This document shows, piece after piece, positions 14,001 to 27,536 of a stretch of 64,000 nucleotides of DNA (position 1 is the first letter of the stretch; every line of letters begins with the position of its first letter). Source of the DNA: Daphnia carinata (lineage: Eukaryota > Arthropoda > Branchiopoda > Diplostraca > Daphniidae); NCBI RefSeq assembly GCF_022539665.2, contig NC_081335.1:8556001-8620000 (forward strand). Reading direction: 5' to 3'. The notes under the pieces were generated by a model that did no database searches, was not told the DNA's origin, and saw nothing but the letters and a program-made list of their open reading frames with translations. Position numbers and translations under genes: made by a program.

Positions 14001-14955
14001 CCTGTTGGTGTGTGTATACATTTTGGAAATCGGGCGAGCAGCACTCTTGGCTTTTATCCCCTATTTATATGGATCTTGCATATATCCCAAAAAGTCCAAA
14101 CGTTCGAAAGACAGCAGCCAAGAAAATACAAAAAAAAAGAGTTTCAGAGAAAACAAAACAACGTAATAGCAAACTGAGCGGATTACAGTCGAGAGATGAA
14201 AAATGCGCTTCATGCTAGAATACTCGGATTATTTACGGAAAAAAGGGGAAAAAAAATGTTGTGTTTCCATTTGCATGTCCTTATTAAAGAACGAAGAACA
14301 AAAAGAAAAGCAAGATTTTTTTTCTTCTATTGTAGAAAGCTTTGTATATATTTATTTGAAGTCATCAGCACTTAGACGGACCACTCTCGCACCCGTAAAT
14401 CCTGTAAAAGCAGCCAAAGAATGGCAGAATGCTAACCCTTTTGTACATACATCACAGCACACGCTTACATTTTAAAAACAAATGTATAAACTTGGGAAAA
14501 AAAGATGTTTCGCTAGAAAAACAAATAAAGTGTGGCATATAGCAGCCGTATTTACCTTGTGCCAAGGGCCTTTTGAAAATTTGGGGTGACATGTTAAAAA
14601 AATTGTTCTTCGCCCTTCCTCTTGTTCTTGTTTGACTTTGGCAGGGAGGAAAAAGTTATGAACTGAAATAATGTTCTTACACAACAAGTTTTAGTTTTCT
14701 TGAAAACGGAATACAAGGTTGGATAAAAAGATTGGAACGTAAATAAACGATGATAAACAATTTGATTTTAACAATTCACTCTACGACACAAATAAAGTAA
14801 GAAGTAACTGAGTAAAAGAAAAACATTTTTCTAGTTAGAACTTAATACGTTTGCATAAACGTTGCAACGTCTTTGACAACCTGCTCTTTGCCAACACACA
14901 GCTGTCAGTTTTCTCTCGTTTCGATTTGTTCGACTTTCACCTTGTCTATTCTAAA
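11003..14955. other. Non-coding region between putative LMO promoter and UFM1
   Basis: No gene is recognised. There is a 110-codon plus-strand frame at 13886-14218, but its composition is low-complexity and it has no family resemblance. Also present are CT-rich simple repeats near 12646-12665 and 13910-13922, and one tRNA-like B-box segment near 12184. The last few hundred bases should contain the UFM1 promoter. Confidence 0.5.
12141..12215 (+). other. tRNA-like 3' half with B box and T-run
   Basis: A perfect B-box match GGTTCGATTCC lies at 12184-12194. It is followed by a tRNA-like 3' end (ACTCCAGCCA) and then a run of T residues like a Pol III terminator. The T stem has only four pairs, and I could not fold a matching acceptor 5' strand or a standard D arm. 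It is better read as a tRNA fragment or SINE head than a working tRNA. Confidence 0.3.
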
Positions 14956-16684
<1,729 letters not shown>

Positions 16685-17145
16685 CATTCGTTCGATGTTG
16701 AAAAAAAAAAACTGGAAATAAAAATTTATCAAGTGTTTCCCAATGATGTACTCTTTTTTCTCTCCTCTCTTCCTCTGTTCGTCGAAGAAGAAAAAGAGAT
16801 AAAAGACATTGGCACTGACACAGACGATGGAAAAGCTATTACATAATGGGTTTGACACGAAGACGGAAGCTATTTCTTTAAAGAGGATTGAAAAGATAGA
16901 AACGATCACGACGCACAAAAACTGACGTTTAAAAAAAAAAAGAACGAATCAAGAGAGAAAAAAAGGAGATATGAAAAATGGAATTTCTTAAGTTTGTTTC
17001 TTTTCGTTTTGCTATTCGCGTTGGATATGATAATAAGGTAGAAGCTTTAGCAATCCATTCTTGATCCCCGCATCCATCCAGCTGTTGAAAACGGTTCATT
17101 AATTATCCTATTAAATGGGAAAAGTGTTGAAAAGAAATGAAACGC
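16685..17145. other. Intergenic between convergent UFM1 and coronin-7
   Basis: About 460 nt containing the 3' UTRs of two tail-to-tail genes. No coding potential was seen. It is rich in A runs on the plus strand. Confidence 0.6.
16717..16722 (+). terminator. Poly(A) signal of UFM1
   Basis: AATAAA lies 33 nt past the UFM1 stop codon, on the plus strand, before the convergent coronin-7 gene. Confidence 0.6.
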
Positions 17146-20100
17146 CTACGAAATTTGATTGTCAAGTTGTTTTTTATCCCATTCCGATTCGTCGACGCCG
17201 ACCATTCCATCCTGTTCCAGCGTCAGATTGACCTCCAGTTGCGAGCTGATGGCCGCTTCCAGCTGTCAAGAAATTTTCAATCGAATGACATGTAAATAAA
17301 TAAAAAGGGGAGGGTTTAAATACCTGGGCTCCCTTTTCACGCTCTTTGCGCGCGCTGACAGCGGATAAGAATCCACCGACGCCGTTGGTTGAAGATACAA
17401 TCGGCTCGGCGATGGGCGGAGCCGTCGTGGCTGACGGCGTCGTCGACTGAGCCTTCAAACTCGATACTAAGACGCCAAATAGAAAATGAGTTTTTATTTG
17501 AAAGATGATATGTTGATAATAACGTACGCGTTTCCATATCGTTCGGTTTGAGATCCATCCGTTTGGGTGGAATGTTAGCTCCGGCCAACCACTGGCCGGC
17601 CGTCATACTGGGTTGCCACAAGACTTTAGTCGGCGGAAATAAATCATCTTGGAAATAATCATTCTGTAATTGAATAAATGATCAATAAAACAGAACTTTT
17701 GAATTGTTGATGATTCGGTTTGACCTTGACACGAGGAACTGTGAAAGACAGCGGCTCGATCGAGTTGGATGTCAGCGTGACGAATCGTGCAAATTCCACA
17801 TCTTTCACTTGACACACGTGTTTCGGCAATAAGGCCAATCCCTGGGAAATGCAAATTTCAGAATCGGCGTGACAAACCATAAAAACAATTCACACCTGAA
17901 GAGCAGTGGAACATTTGTGGTGGCTCAGCGGGAAGAGATGAGGCGGGTCTTCCGACACTTCGTGACAATGAATTGTGGTGTCTCCCTACAAAAAATAAAT
18001 CCCTCATTAAACAACACAAAAATGAAATGCAATTCGAAATTTTGATACCTTGCCGGTGAGGAAAAGGGTGGCACTGTCCTCGTCGTAATACGGGATGAGT
18101 AAAGTAGGCGAGACGTCCAGATTGAGCGTGTTCAGCGAAGCCGTAAGATCCGTCGAGCGGAAGACGTACAAGAGCCTTTGCGATGACCTAGCGCCACACA
18201 AATGCCACATTAATTGTTTGAAATAAAGATATACATTTAGCAAAACGTACTTGTCAAAACCGGAGACTAAAAGGAATTTGCCTTCCAGGGCCCATGTAAC
18301 ACGAGCGCCTTTGACTCCATTAGGGCCGGCACCTTGACGAATGGCTGCTCTACTGGCACGGGGCTCGAAAATGCGCACCTTTCCGTCCTTGCACACCGAG
18401 GCGATATAAGATCCACATGGACTCCATGCCACGCCAAAGACCTAGAAAATGAAAATTCGATAGTTTGGAAAGCCAAAACATCCAAGGTGTTTCAGAATGG
18501 ACGTTACCTGATCGGGATGAGGTTCCAGTTGAATAGTCACAGTGCCACTTTCAATGTCCCATATGCGAATGACGTAATCGGCCGATACGGAAGCCATTAC
18601 ATCAGCGGCCAACGGATGAAAGACTACGACTGTTATCCTGTCCGTGTTTTGGGCCACTTCCAGCATCTTAGTCGGCTCATTGGACGATTCTGTGAGGATC
18701 CCTCCATCGCCATTGACTTCCCAAAGGCGAATACGTCCATCATCGCAAGCTAAAAATGAGATAAATAAATTTAATGAAAATCCGATAGAATTAGGGAAGT
18801 TGCCATACCGACAGCCAAGCGACGGTTGTTGAAAGGATCCCATGAAAAATCGAGCACTTTGCATGTATTAAAGAAGGCTGCTAAGGGGCCGTCGGGGAGA
18901 CGGCCGCCTTTCTTCAGTTCCAAAATAGCAATCCGACCGCCGGGACCGTTGAGTGGCACAGCCACACGTTCCGGATTACCTACAATCACATCTTTGATTA
19001 CTTGTTTCAGATTGAAATGTCAAAGTAGCACGTACCGTGGAAACCGTTGCACTCTGTGGGCAGAGCGTTGTCAAGGCCGCGAAAGTTTTCCAGGTGAGTA
19101 CTGCGCGGCATGATGGTGCCGTGAAGATGACGGAATTTAGCCACCCGACCTGATTTATAGCCGAAAGTTAATTAAATGGATTTAAAGGTGAAAAAAAAAT
19201 GAATTACCGAAAATACGAGTGGCCCTTTTGGGCAGAGGAGAGGCGGCCACGGCATTGGCTGAACTGTCCACGACGCTCGAACCCGATGATGTTTCCTGAA
19301 CGGAATTGATACGATCCTGGAACATTTGTCGACGTTGGGCCGTTGTGGGAGCTTTAAACACATCATCCTCTTCACCGTTCTTCGCCTGTTTTCAACAATA
19401 GAATTAATTGATTATTTTAAAAAATGAATGATGTGATTGTTACCTGGTTGACTGTACGATCGCTATCACTGCGCTTCTTTGCGCTCATATCGGTCAAATT
19501 ACCGTTGGTGTTGTTTTCTTTCTCTTCCAGCGTCGCAGACGGCCCGGTTCGTAATGAAGACGAGCGCCTGACGGCTACGGGTCGCGGACCTCCTTGATTC
19601 TCCGTTGTCCCTTCGTTCGAATTAAAACGAGGCGATGGTTTGGGAGCGACAAAAGGCTATTTTTGAAAGTTGAAATCATTTAACATTTAGTTTTTTTGGG
19701 GAGTTTATAAATAGATCCATTACCTTAGGCATTATGTTATTAGACGATAAACTCCCGTCGTCGGAAACGGGCTTTCGTGGCTGGGGTGTAGGCACTGTTG
19801 TCTTGACCACTTTGGCTTCCTCTTTGCGCTGGCTTAGTGGACCACGAATGATCTAATCCCACGGAGATCATGTTCCGTGAGAAAAATAACAAAATTAGTT
19901 ACGATCTTTCCCGTGTAAAAATAAAGAAAGTGTTTTTTTTTTTGTATACGTGTAGGTTTTTGCCCTGCCAGCGGCTCGGATCCAAGAGTATCTTCTCGAC
20001 CGTGGCGTTAGTTCCAGTCATCCATTGACTAGCGTAGATGGGTGCTTCCGATCCGGCTGTTTCCGGAAACAGATCGGTGTGGAACTCTCGGTAAGACTGC

Positions 20101-21645
20101 GTTCATACAAAAAAACAAAGAGGATAAAAAGGTGATGGAGAACGAGCGAGAGATGTTTATTATTAGCACATTTTGTTTTCAATACCTTGCGTGGAACGAT
20201 GTAGGAAATGGGAACGACAGCGTTGGCTGTCAGCTGAAGAACACGGTTGGCTTCGCCATCCATGACTTTCAGCGCTCGTTTAGGGACTAGACAAGCACCT
20301 TTGCTTTGTTGACCCGTGTGTCTGCCAATTTTTCACAGTCAATTAAAATATTTGGCTTTTAATGGGAATTTTTTATTTCATTCACCTCAAACCTTCGGTG
20401 AGGATGGGATCGCGTTCGTTCACTTCGTGGAAACCGATGGTGTTGTCGCCTTTGCCGGCCAAAAACAGCATCTGAGTATCGGCATCGAAGAGTGGGAGTA
20501 ATAACCTAACGTATTCAGTGACATTCAAAGGGGATTACCAAACTTGTTAACACATAACCGCTAATGTGATTAAGCAAAATACCCAGTTGAGCTATCGAAG
20601 ACTAGAGAGAATTCCACTTGAGAAAAGTTACGCACGTCCCTAACGAAGACCTGACGCTGCCGGCTCTGTTGAATTCAATTTACATCGAAAGTTTGGGGTA
20701 AAAAAAGAACAAGGAATTGAAATTGATTTTTTCTATGTTTATTTACCGAATCGAAACCGGAAGTGAGAATACGATTAGACGCCCCGAGCCAGGTGGTTAC
20801 CGACTCGCGGTTACTGGAATGACTATCGGCTGATTGGGAAACCGAATTGCCTCTCGGGTCCCAAATGCGTACTTTCTTATCTTTGGAAGTGGTGGCTAGC
20901 ATGGTACCGTCCGTTTTCCACGACAGACTTTGAAAGACTTCTTCATCATTATTCAAAGCTAAATTGAAAATTGATTGAGAAATATTTAATCATCGAGAAG
21001 GAGTTTGATTATTTTAAAATTTACTCATGAGCTCTTCTTGTTTGTGGATATCCCACAAGGTCAAAGCATTTCCGGATGATGTGGAAAGTAAAAAATCAGC
21101 GACAGGATGAAATAAAACATTTTCTATTCGACGCTGGTGAAGACGTGTCAGTGTGCATTCTGGTGTAATGACAGTCTCTGACAATCCACATTCTGGAATG
21201 CTCCACAGTTTAATCTTACGAAATAAATGGTAAATCATTGATGTGAAAATTGATTAATGTGGACTACATTTTTACCATGGAATCTTGGGACCCTGTAGCC
21301 AATAGACCATCATCAAAAGGGGAAAAATCCAAATCAGTGACTAAATCGGAATGGGCATGAAGGAGTGGATAGTTTTTGGGCTTTCTTCCTGTGTCGTTTA
21401 ATGGAATGACGTACAAATTGCTTCCTGTAAACATCCCAGATTAGCTCAATCATATATCACTAGCTGGAGGAATTTCAAGTCTTACCTGCCACATCAGCAT
21501 TGAATGCCATGAATGATGCTGATGCCTTGATAACCTGCCCATTGATCTGATAGGAACCAATATTAAGGTCTCTAACCCACTCATCAGGTTTGGGCACCTT
21601 AGGAGCAGCATTCTTGTATTTGGAAGCTTTAAATCGCCACGACAT
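17146..21645 (-). CDS. CORO7: Coronin-7 (pod-1 type double coronin)
   Basis: Twenty-one exons reconstruct an uninterrupted 1058-residue protein: 21645-21486, 21424-21276, 21214-21025, 20958-20747, 20665-20583, 20505-20386, 20321-20186, 20096-19950, 19852-19724, 19656-19444, 19385-19208, 19149-19036, 18979-18809, 18749-18508, 18441-18251, 18187-18049, 17985-17896, 17841-17725, 17663-17528, 17466-17324, 17262-17146. The start MSWRFKASKYKN and two coronin units of WD40 repeats (about 1-380 and 560-960), separated by a Ser/Pro-rich linker, fit coronin-7/pod1. Further support comes from SQDSM, VPISYIVPRKV, WDPFNNRRLAVG and FQDDLFPPTK. The acidic end (DGMVGVDESEWD) matches the family's C-terminal motif that contacts Arp2/3. 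Known roles are at the Golgi and in cross-linking actin with microtubules. There is no coiled coil, unlike short coronins. Human CORO7 is 925 residues and fly pod1 slightly longer, so the length fits. Confidence 0.95.
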
Positions 21646-22563
21646 GCTGCCACTGTAAGATCAAGCGAGGACAGGAGGTAACCTTAATGTAATATTTCAA
21701 TCTGGTATGAGCAAGTTCTTTCACAATGGCCGGTGTTCACATTACACGCGAAACAGATTGCAGACACAAAAGATGACAGCACGAAAGCCGCGTAACTTGA
21801 ATTCAAACGTGTCACCGCTTCCAACAGGAATGGATATTGGAATACGATTTCTCACCTATTCACCAGTATGACTACTTGACTACAAGTTAGATAGTCAAAA
21901 TTTACAATGTAAATAACCTCAAGACACAAAGCAGTCGACTGAAACCACGCCCTCCACACGACAACATACAGCTTTGTCGTTTTCTCGGGTGGCGCGATGT
22001 GACACAACATCGTGTGAGGGCGCTGCTGTCCACCAATAAAAGAATTACTGGTTCAGCATTCAACCATAAACCCTCATGATATAATATTGTTATGGTTGCC
22101 GAGTCATTGGGTTGCGTAAACTTGTCTCATTCATGCTTTCTTTCACGACACGCGACTTTCAACTTCCCTAGCGCCTACTAGTAATGGAGGAAGAGCCAGA
22201 CACGAACAAGTTTGCTACAATGATGTATATACAGTATTAAAAATTTAAAAATAAACCTGATTACACTTTATTCCAAAAACAATCGATATCGCAATGATGC
22301 TAGAGTATACAAAATACTAAAGTGAAAACTCATAATGGGTAACTTTTTGATGACCTCGACGAAATACTCTTTCAATTTGAAAAAAAAACCCATTAATTAA
22401 GATCACATCTCACTTCCACAAACACACAAGAAAACGCGAAGGGAAAAGAGAAATCCGGTAGCATGGAAAAAATTTAAAATCATAGACTTTTCATTCATTT
22501 AAGATTATTATAAACAGGCTCTTTTTCCTTTCACAAATAAGAATAACGTAGATAGTGAGAATT
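21646..22563. other. Intergenic: coronin-7 promoter and ILRUN 3' UTR
   Basis: Both flanking genes are on the minus strand. The left half (about 21650-22100) should carry the coronin-7 5' UTR and promoter, and the right half the ILRUN 3' UTR. No coding frame or structured RNA was recognised. Confidence 0.55.
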
Positions 22564-23496
22564 TTAAGATCCCATTTGCGCGTCATCCTGCAAGGAAAAG
22601 TAAACTATTAACTCTAGTGTTGGCAAAACATCAAAAGAAATGACAGACCTGGTGTAAATGCTGTGCTCGACCAACATTTTGCACAGCAAATGGATTAAAA
22701 GGGGGACCAATGGGTATTACAGAACCAAGTGCATTGAAATGAGTAAGTTGCTGAGTTAGGGCCAGAGTTCCTCCTTCTGCAACACTCAATATCACCCATA
22801 TTGTGTCTAAAAGAAACACGAATGAATTTTTTAGAAACCAAATTAGGGACTGTGTTACACTGACCTCCAAAATAAGATCCATTTGGTGTAGCCATCCTCC
22901 ATTTGCTCTCATACATTCCCGGAAGAGATGGGCTATTCATATCCACACTGATATCTACAACCTCCCCAGGATTTAGAGGTGCAACAGGAACAGCAGTTTG
23001 CATAGATAGGTTGACACCACCGGTAAAGGCCAAATAACTACCTTCAGGCCACCTGTCATCTCCGTTGTTAGCCACTTTCCAGGTCTTGACGAAACTGTAG
23101 AAAAACAAGACAATAAAGATTTTTTCCATCACTGAAATTTCAATAAAAATTTTGAGACATACCTGGTATCAGGAGGTACACTTTCACCTTCACCAATAGT
23201 GACATCTTTAACCAATGTCATATTGGGTAGTTTGTGTGTGGATTGAAATTCAAAATAGGAACAAATGGCTGCTTGGAGGTTCCTGAACAACAAATCATAC
23301 TAATACAATACACGATACTTGTAAAGAAATAGACGGCTACTTACCAGTTATTCATATCGAGAAAGAAGGATGCCGTTGTTTCGTTGACATCGTCTCCAAC
23401 CAACTTTCTTAGTTGAGAAATTAAAACTTCGTGATCTGTCGTGCCCATGCAGCTGAACTGCTGGAGCAAATTTTGTTCAATATCATCGACCTCCAT
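22564..23496 (-). CDS. ILRUN: ILRUN homologue (UBA-like and NBR1-like domains)
   Basis: Five exons (23496-23345, 23282-23163, 23094-22865, 22806-22649, 22587-22564) give 227 residues. The N-terminal UBA-like helices (LLQQFSCMGTTDHEVLISQL to FFLDMNNWNLQAAICSYFEF) precede an NBR1-like beta domain. Marker blocks are VTIGEGESVPPDTSFVKTW, PSLPGMYESKWRMATPNGSY and IWVILSVAEGG. This order and the near-identical blocks match human ILRUN (C6orf106), a negative regulator of interferon/TNF transcription acting on p300/IRF3. The human protein is 298 residues; this one has a shorter disordered C-terminus. A GCAG acceptor just upstream of the ATG indicates a 5' UTR intron, which is why the in-frame upstream codons are not used as start. 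Confidence 0.94.
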
Positions 23497-24603
23497 GATG
23501 TTCAGGAATATGGCTGCGAAATAAAAGACCAATTAAATAATTGGAAAAAGATTAAGAACAAGACTGTTCGTAACGACTCTCGTTGAGTAGTGTGTCTCCC
23601 CGTGCAATTGTGTGCTGCTTGTAGAAGACCCTTTTCGTTCGTTCGTTGTGAAACATTGTGCATCTCCTCGCGGACTAAATAGGAAACACTTTGTTTTAAA
23701 ATCCTACGCTAGATGTCAGTGAAAATTTCATTCATCAGCTTAGCGCGGCATCTTTCAAGGTACATGCACGTCATTGTTGATCCAAATGCTGCCTGTTTAC
23801 GTCAGATTTCCTTCGGCTCCATGGCTATTTATTATTCTCCTCAGGCTTATGAAAGATCTAATGAATGATTATCGTTAAACTGAAGGGAACGTGCAATATT
23901 GTATCCTAGAAACGATTGCAAAATGTGCAGAAGCCCGTTCGGCACATTTATAGTTTATAGACCCTACAAGATATTAAATTTGTATTACTATATTTTTCCA
24001 TACTCTGTTTAACATGGTACAGTATCCAAGATGAGTTCAGTCTGCCTCGCTATACAAGTTTAGTTTCCATGACAGTCGTTTGATGATCGTTGATTGATTT
24101 TTTTTCATTTTGTTGACGACCTATGGTTACATTTGATTTCAGTGCCAACAGAAATGAACAATTTGGCACAAAATTTGTGGTACATTTGCTAAAGACTTAC
24201 CAAAGCAGGGGATAATTCCATTCGAATGTGGAAAGGCTAAAAAAGGGGCGTGCCCCAATGTGTATGTGTCAGCAACTGTATTTCAAACTGATTAAGGATA
24301 ATTGGATCGATGATCTGAAGACAATACTTGCTTACCAGCATTGTCGTGGTTATGCTGGCCATTCTTGTTAGGATTTGTCATGACCCTTAAGGCATCCACT
24401 TCCAGTTGTACCACCTCTTGATGGTATAGTGTGTATGCACACGTGTAATTGTTCGCATGCTTGCCGTTAAATATTTAAACACTCTAGAACTGAGCAAACA
24501 CAAACTTTGCCGACTGGTTTCCGTCCAAACGGGAGTTCTCCCTATATTAGAGTATGGTAACAATAGTTAACGTTTGTTTGAGAGCCAGCAGTTACATGCA
24601 AAA
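23497..24603. other. Divergent intergenic region between ILRUN and the DEG/ENaC gene
   Basis: About 1.1 kb between head-to-head genes. It should contain the ILRUN 5' UTR intron and first exon (about 23520-23650, minus) and the promoter of the channel gene (plus). No coding exon was recognised on either strand. Confidence 0.5.
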
Positions 24604-26807
24604 ATGACACAGAGAAAGTCATTGCCGAGCCTTTTCTCCCCTTCTTTGTTTCCAGAAGATGGAGCAACTCTTCATAGGTGAGTCTTCAGTGCCATTTTAA
24701 ATAGGCACTGCACAATAAATCTTTGTTTAGTAATATCTTTTGCTAAAAAATCAAATAAAGATTAAGATATAACAGTTTCTAAACACTTAGTTTTCATACC
24801 ATGAAGTATTGACTAGTTTCAGACGAAGACGAGATATTCATCGACGAAAATTGGCATGGACGATTGGAGGCAAGATGGTGGACGAACAGCCATCAAATTC
24901 CCACGTTGTAGAAACGTTTTCATTTCCAGGAATGAAACATCAGGACTCTTGCTGGAGTGACATCGATATCGCTGGCTTCCAGACAGTTTTGGATAGACAA
25001 GCTAATATAATCAGGTTTGAAATAACTTGGCTCATTATTTTTTATAACTTGCTTGTTAACGCCTTCGTGACGGTGTTGATGAAACCGGTGTTTCGTTCCG
25101 GAAAAGTAGAAGACTCATTTGGTTCGTGGTTTTGACCATCTGTTTTGCCCTGATGCTGCTACAGACACTAGATCGTTTAAATTACTATTTGGTAAGTAAT
25201 TTATCTAGTTTTTTTTTGTAATTTTTAATGATTATGTTGATGACGCATTAACGTTCGTTTAGACGCTCCCGGTTTCAACTACTGTACGCGTCATTCGAAA
25301 TGATTCTTTGATATTTCCATCTATAACACTTTGTCCTTACCGTGATACCTTGTGAGTACCAGTACAAAGTGATATGCATGTTGCCCTAATTTACTTACCA
25401 GGTGCACCGTAAAAAGAAGCTCTGTTCATTTTTACTTCAGGACAAGGGACGCTTCGCATTTGGATTTGGAAAAACTACATTCACTGTATGAAACTAATTT
25501 TCCAAAAGAAGATTTCAACGATCCAGTGGAGGCCATGTACAAACTAGCCGATGTTTATGACGTCGTCACGTTGTGGAAACGCTCTGGCTGGGAGTTAGAC
25601 ACCGAGATATCAAGCGTACCTTTAGTGCACACAATATGTTTTATTTTACGTAACTTTAAATCTTTTTTCGTTGCAGTGTTTGCAGGCGAGATTGAACTGT
25701 ACGCAAAACGGGCAGGTGGAAAGGATTTTTACCGTTCTAGGCTATTGCCTTCATTTTCCTGGCCAACCTGTGACAGTCAGCGGTCATTTTTACGGCTTCA
25801 ACATCAAACTTTGTACGTTATACCAATCAATTCATCAGCCAATGCAGAGTATAATAACGTTCCGTTCAATATTATCTTAAAATACAGGCAACAAGGATAA
25901 CGTAACGGATAAAACCCACAGGATTTTACATGATGATCAGTGATCGGTACAGCACTCACGATATACGCTCATTGACCCACGGCTTCTTCTTGGAACAAGG
26001 TTGGAATAAGGAAGTGGCCGTTTCACTGAAACACTTTAAAGCCGAGAATAAAAATCACGCCCCCTGTTCTCCCGATGAATCAATGACCGTATCACGATGC
26101 ATCAGCCAATGCTTCCACAGAACACTCATCGAAAAAACGGGTTGTCGGTATGTGATGATCATGCTGTTGCGAAGGTTCTCGAATGAAAATTTTTTTGTTG
26201 AAACCAGAATGCCGTACATGAATTTGTTCAACTTTACATCTGTCCCATACTGCAACACGTCACAGCAGCTACGCCTGGCCGAAGACTTACAGAAGGATCT
26301 TTTATGGGAAGGGCGTGGCTGGCATCCGGCTTCCTGTCAGTGCGGATACGCCAGTACTTGCTCGCAATACCTTTACGAGACAAGCTCTGACACGTTTGCC
26401 CGCCATGACGACTGTGCCCAGTATAAAGTAAATTTTTTGTTTTATTTTTAAAAAATTATAGTGAATATGCATCATCATTGTAAAAATGTTGCAGGTGTAT
26501 TTTATCGACATGACTTACGAGGAAACCAAAGAAGAATTTGCCTACGAAATCATCTCGTTGCTGTGCGATATCGGTGGGACTCTTGGATTGTTGCTGGGCG
26601 CTTCAGGTTTGGTCGTAGATTAATAGGTAAATGCAACGAGGATGACATAGTTTAAATTTGATTACAGTGTTGACGGTGATCCAGTTTGTTGACGCTTTGT
26701 CACGCCAGATAGCCAAGTGGCTGATGAAAACGCCCGTATTGGTAAAACGCCAAAAATCCAGCATGTTCAACATAATGCAAACGATGGTGAAACCGACTGA
26801 ATATTAG
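24604..26807 (+). CDS. DEG/ENaC (pickpocket-like) sodium channel subunit
   Basis: Ten exons join in phase to 494 residues: 24604-24677, 24823-25014, 25107-25191, 25263-25351, 25441-25615, 25677-25848, 25922-26147, 26208-26427, 26495-26606, 26668-26807. Topology fits an ASC channel: short cytoplasmic N-terminus, TM1 (about 91-110, LIWFVVLTICFALMLLQTL), FPSITLCP just outside, a large Cys-rich extracellular loop, then SLLCDIGGTLGLLLGASVLT. The last block is the family's TM2 signature with the GAS selectivity filter. Such subunits form trimeric amiloride-sensitive cation channels in sensory neurons and epithelia. The loop is short for pickpockets, and the N-terminal His-Gly gating motif is not visible. 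Exon 3 has tandem acceptors (25107 or 25110). The exon 6/7 junction was chosen by phase (donor A/GTATAA) and is the least certain. Confidence 0.88.
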
Positions 26808-27050
26808 ATTTATCACTGCTACAATTGAACGTTGTGCAAACAATGGTGTAAGCTAGCATTTACTTAGTTTTTTTAAACAGAATCATACGTAATTCAATGC
26901 ACTTTAATCATAAAGAATATTTTGTGTTTATGCTATTGCACGATGACAGGTATAATGATGTGTTTACCTTCCCACTTTTATCGAATCTGTTAATTAGATT
27001 AGGCACCACACTTTGCTACAGCTACTCCGACGAACACGAAATATCCTAGC

Positions 27051-27056
27051 AATAAA
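27051..27056 (+). terminator. Candidate poly(A) signal of the DEG/ENaC gene
   Basis: AATAAA about 245 nt downstream of the channel stop, on the same strand. It is a plausible cleavage signal but unproven. Confidence 0.4.
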
Positions 27057-27114
27057 GACTACGTATTCGAAGAAAATACATTACAAAGAAGGGAAATCAC
27101 ATTTCAATAGAGAA

Positions 27115-27278
27115 CCTGCAAGTATGTAGAGGATACTTAGGTAGAGCTCATCGTCCACCATCAATCTTCTCAGGTGGTTTGCCAGACTCTCGACATTCCA
27201 AATCTCTGACGTCCACGTAGGACCCAACTGGAAGATGGAAAGAATAATCGGATCCGCCGTAAACAAACGGCTTTGCAA
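27115..27278 (-). pseudogene. Fragment of an alpha-1,3-fucosyltransferase (GT10), frameshifted
   Basis: Read on the minus strand, one frame gives KPFVYGGSDYSFHLPVGSYV followed by DVRD. The adjacent frame continues WNVESLANHLRRLMVDDELY. Joined by a shift near 27205 these follow the GT10 C-terminal signature (VYGGxDY...PPxSYIxVxDF...LAxYLxxLxxDxxxY), the donor GDP-fucose binding part of Golgi fucosyltransferases. No other GT10 exon is seen nearby, the frame is broken, and a tRNA-like element lies immediately beside it. I read it as a relic of a lost or duplicated gene. A single exon of a still-spliced gene is unlikely given the frameshift. Confidence 0.6.
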
Positions 27279-27332
27279 AATATTATTGACTAAATATCTT
27301 TTTTACAAAAAAATATTTAATTAGTAAAACAA

Positions 27333-27395
27333 CAAAGATTCGAACCCGTGATAACAGCATGGCAGCCGTAAACTATTCCACAGCGCCATATTTCA
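27333..27395 (-). repeat. tRNA-like module (SINE-head or decayed tRNA)
   Basis: On the minus strand it has an A-box-like TGGCGCTGTGG (27388-27378) and a B box GGTTCGAATC (27346-27337) at tRNA-like spacing. Flanks and acceptor stem do not pair as in a working tRNA. It probably derives from a Pol III retroelement. Confidence 0.45.
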
Positions 27396-27462
27396 ATCAC
27401 TTACTTAATGTATAAGCTACCTATTTATATGGGTCACGCCCAGTGCTAAATTTGGTTGGAAT

Positions 27463-27536
27463 GTGCGGTCCTGGCACAATGGTTATCGCCCTCGCTTTGT
27501 AATCTGTCGACCCCGGGTTCAAATCCCGCCATCTCC
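27463..27536 (+). repeat. tRNA-like module heading a SINE-like element
   Basis: A box TGGCACAATGG (27472-27482) and B box GGTTCAAATCC (27516-27526) are spaced as in a tRNA, with a TGT triplet where the anticodon would be and a 3' end ATCTCCA. The 5' strand does not pair with that 3' end. About 180 nt of pyrimidine-rich sequence and then a partly repetitive TTCATT/GGATTACGCAAG tract follow (to about 27720). A tRNA-derived SINE is the simplest reading. Confidence 0.5.

Noticed and set aside
13886-14218. 110-codon plus-strand open frame upstream of UFM1
   Set aside because: Low-complexity (Ser/Leu runs from CT repeats, Lys-rich end), no family resemblance, no splice context.
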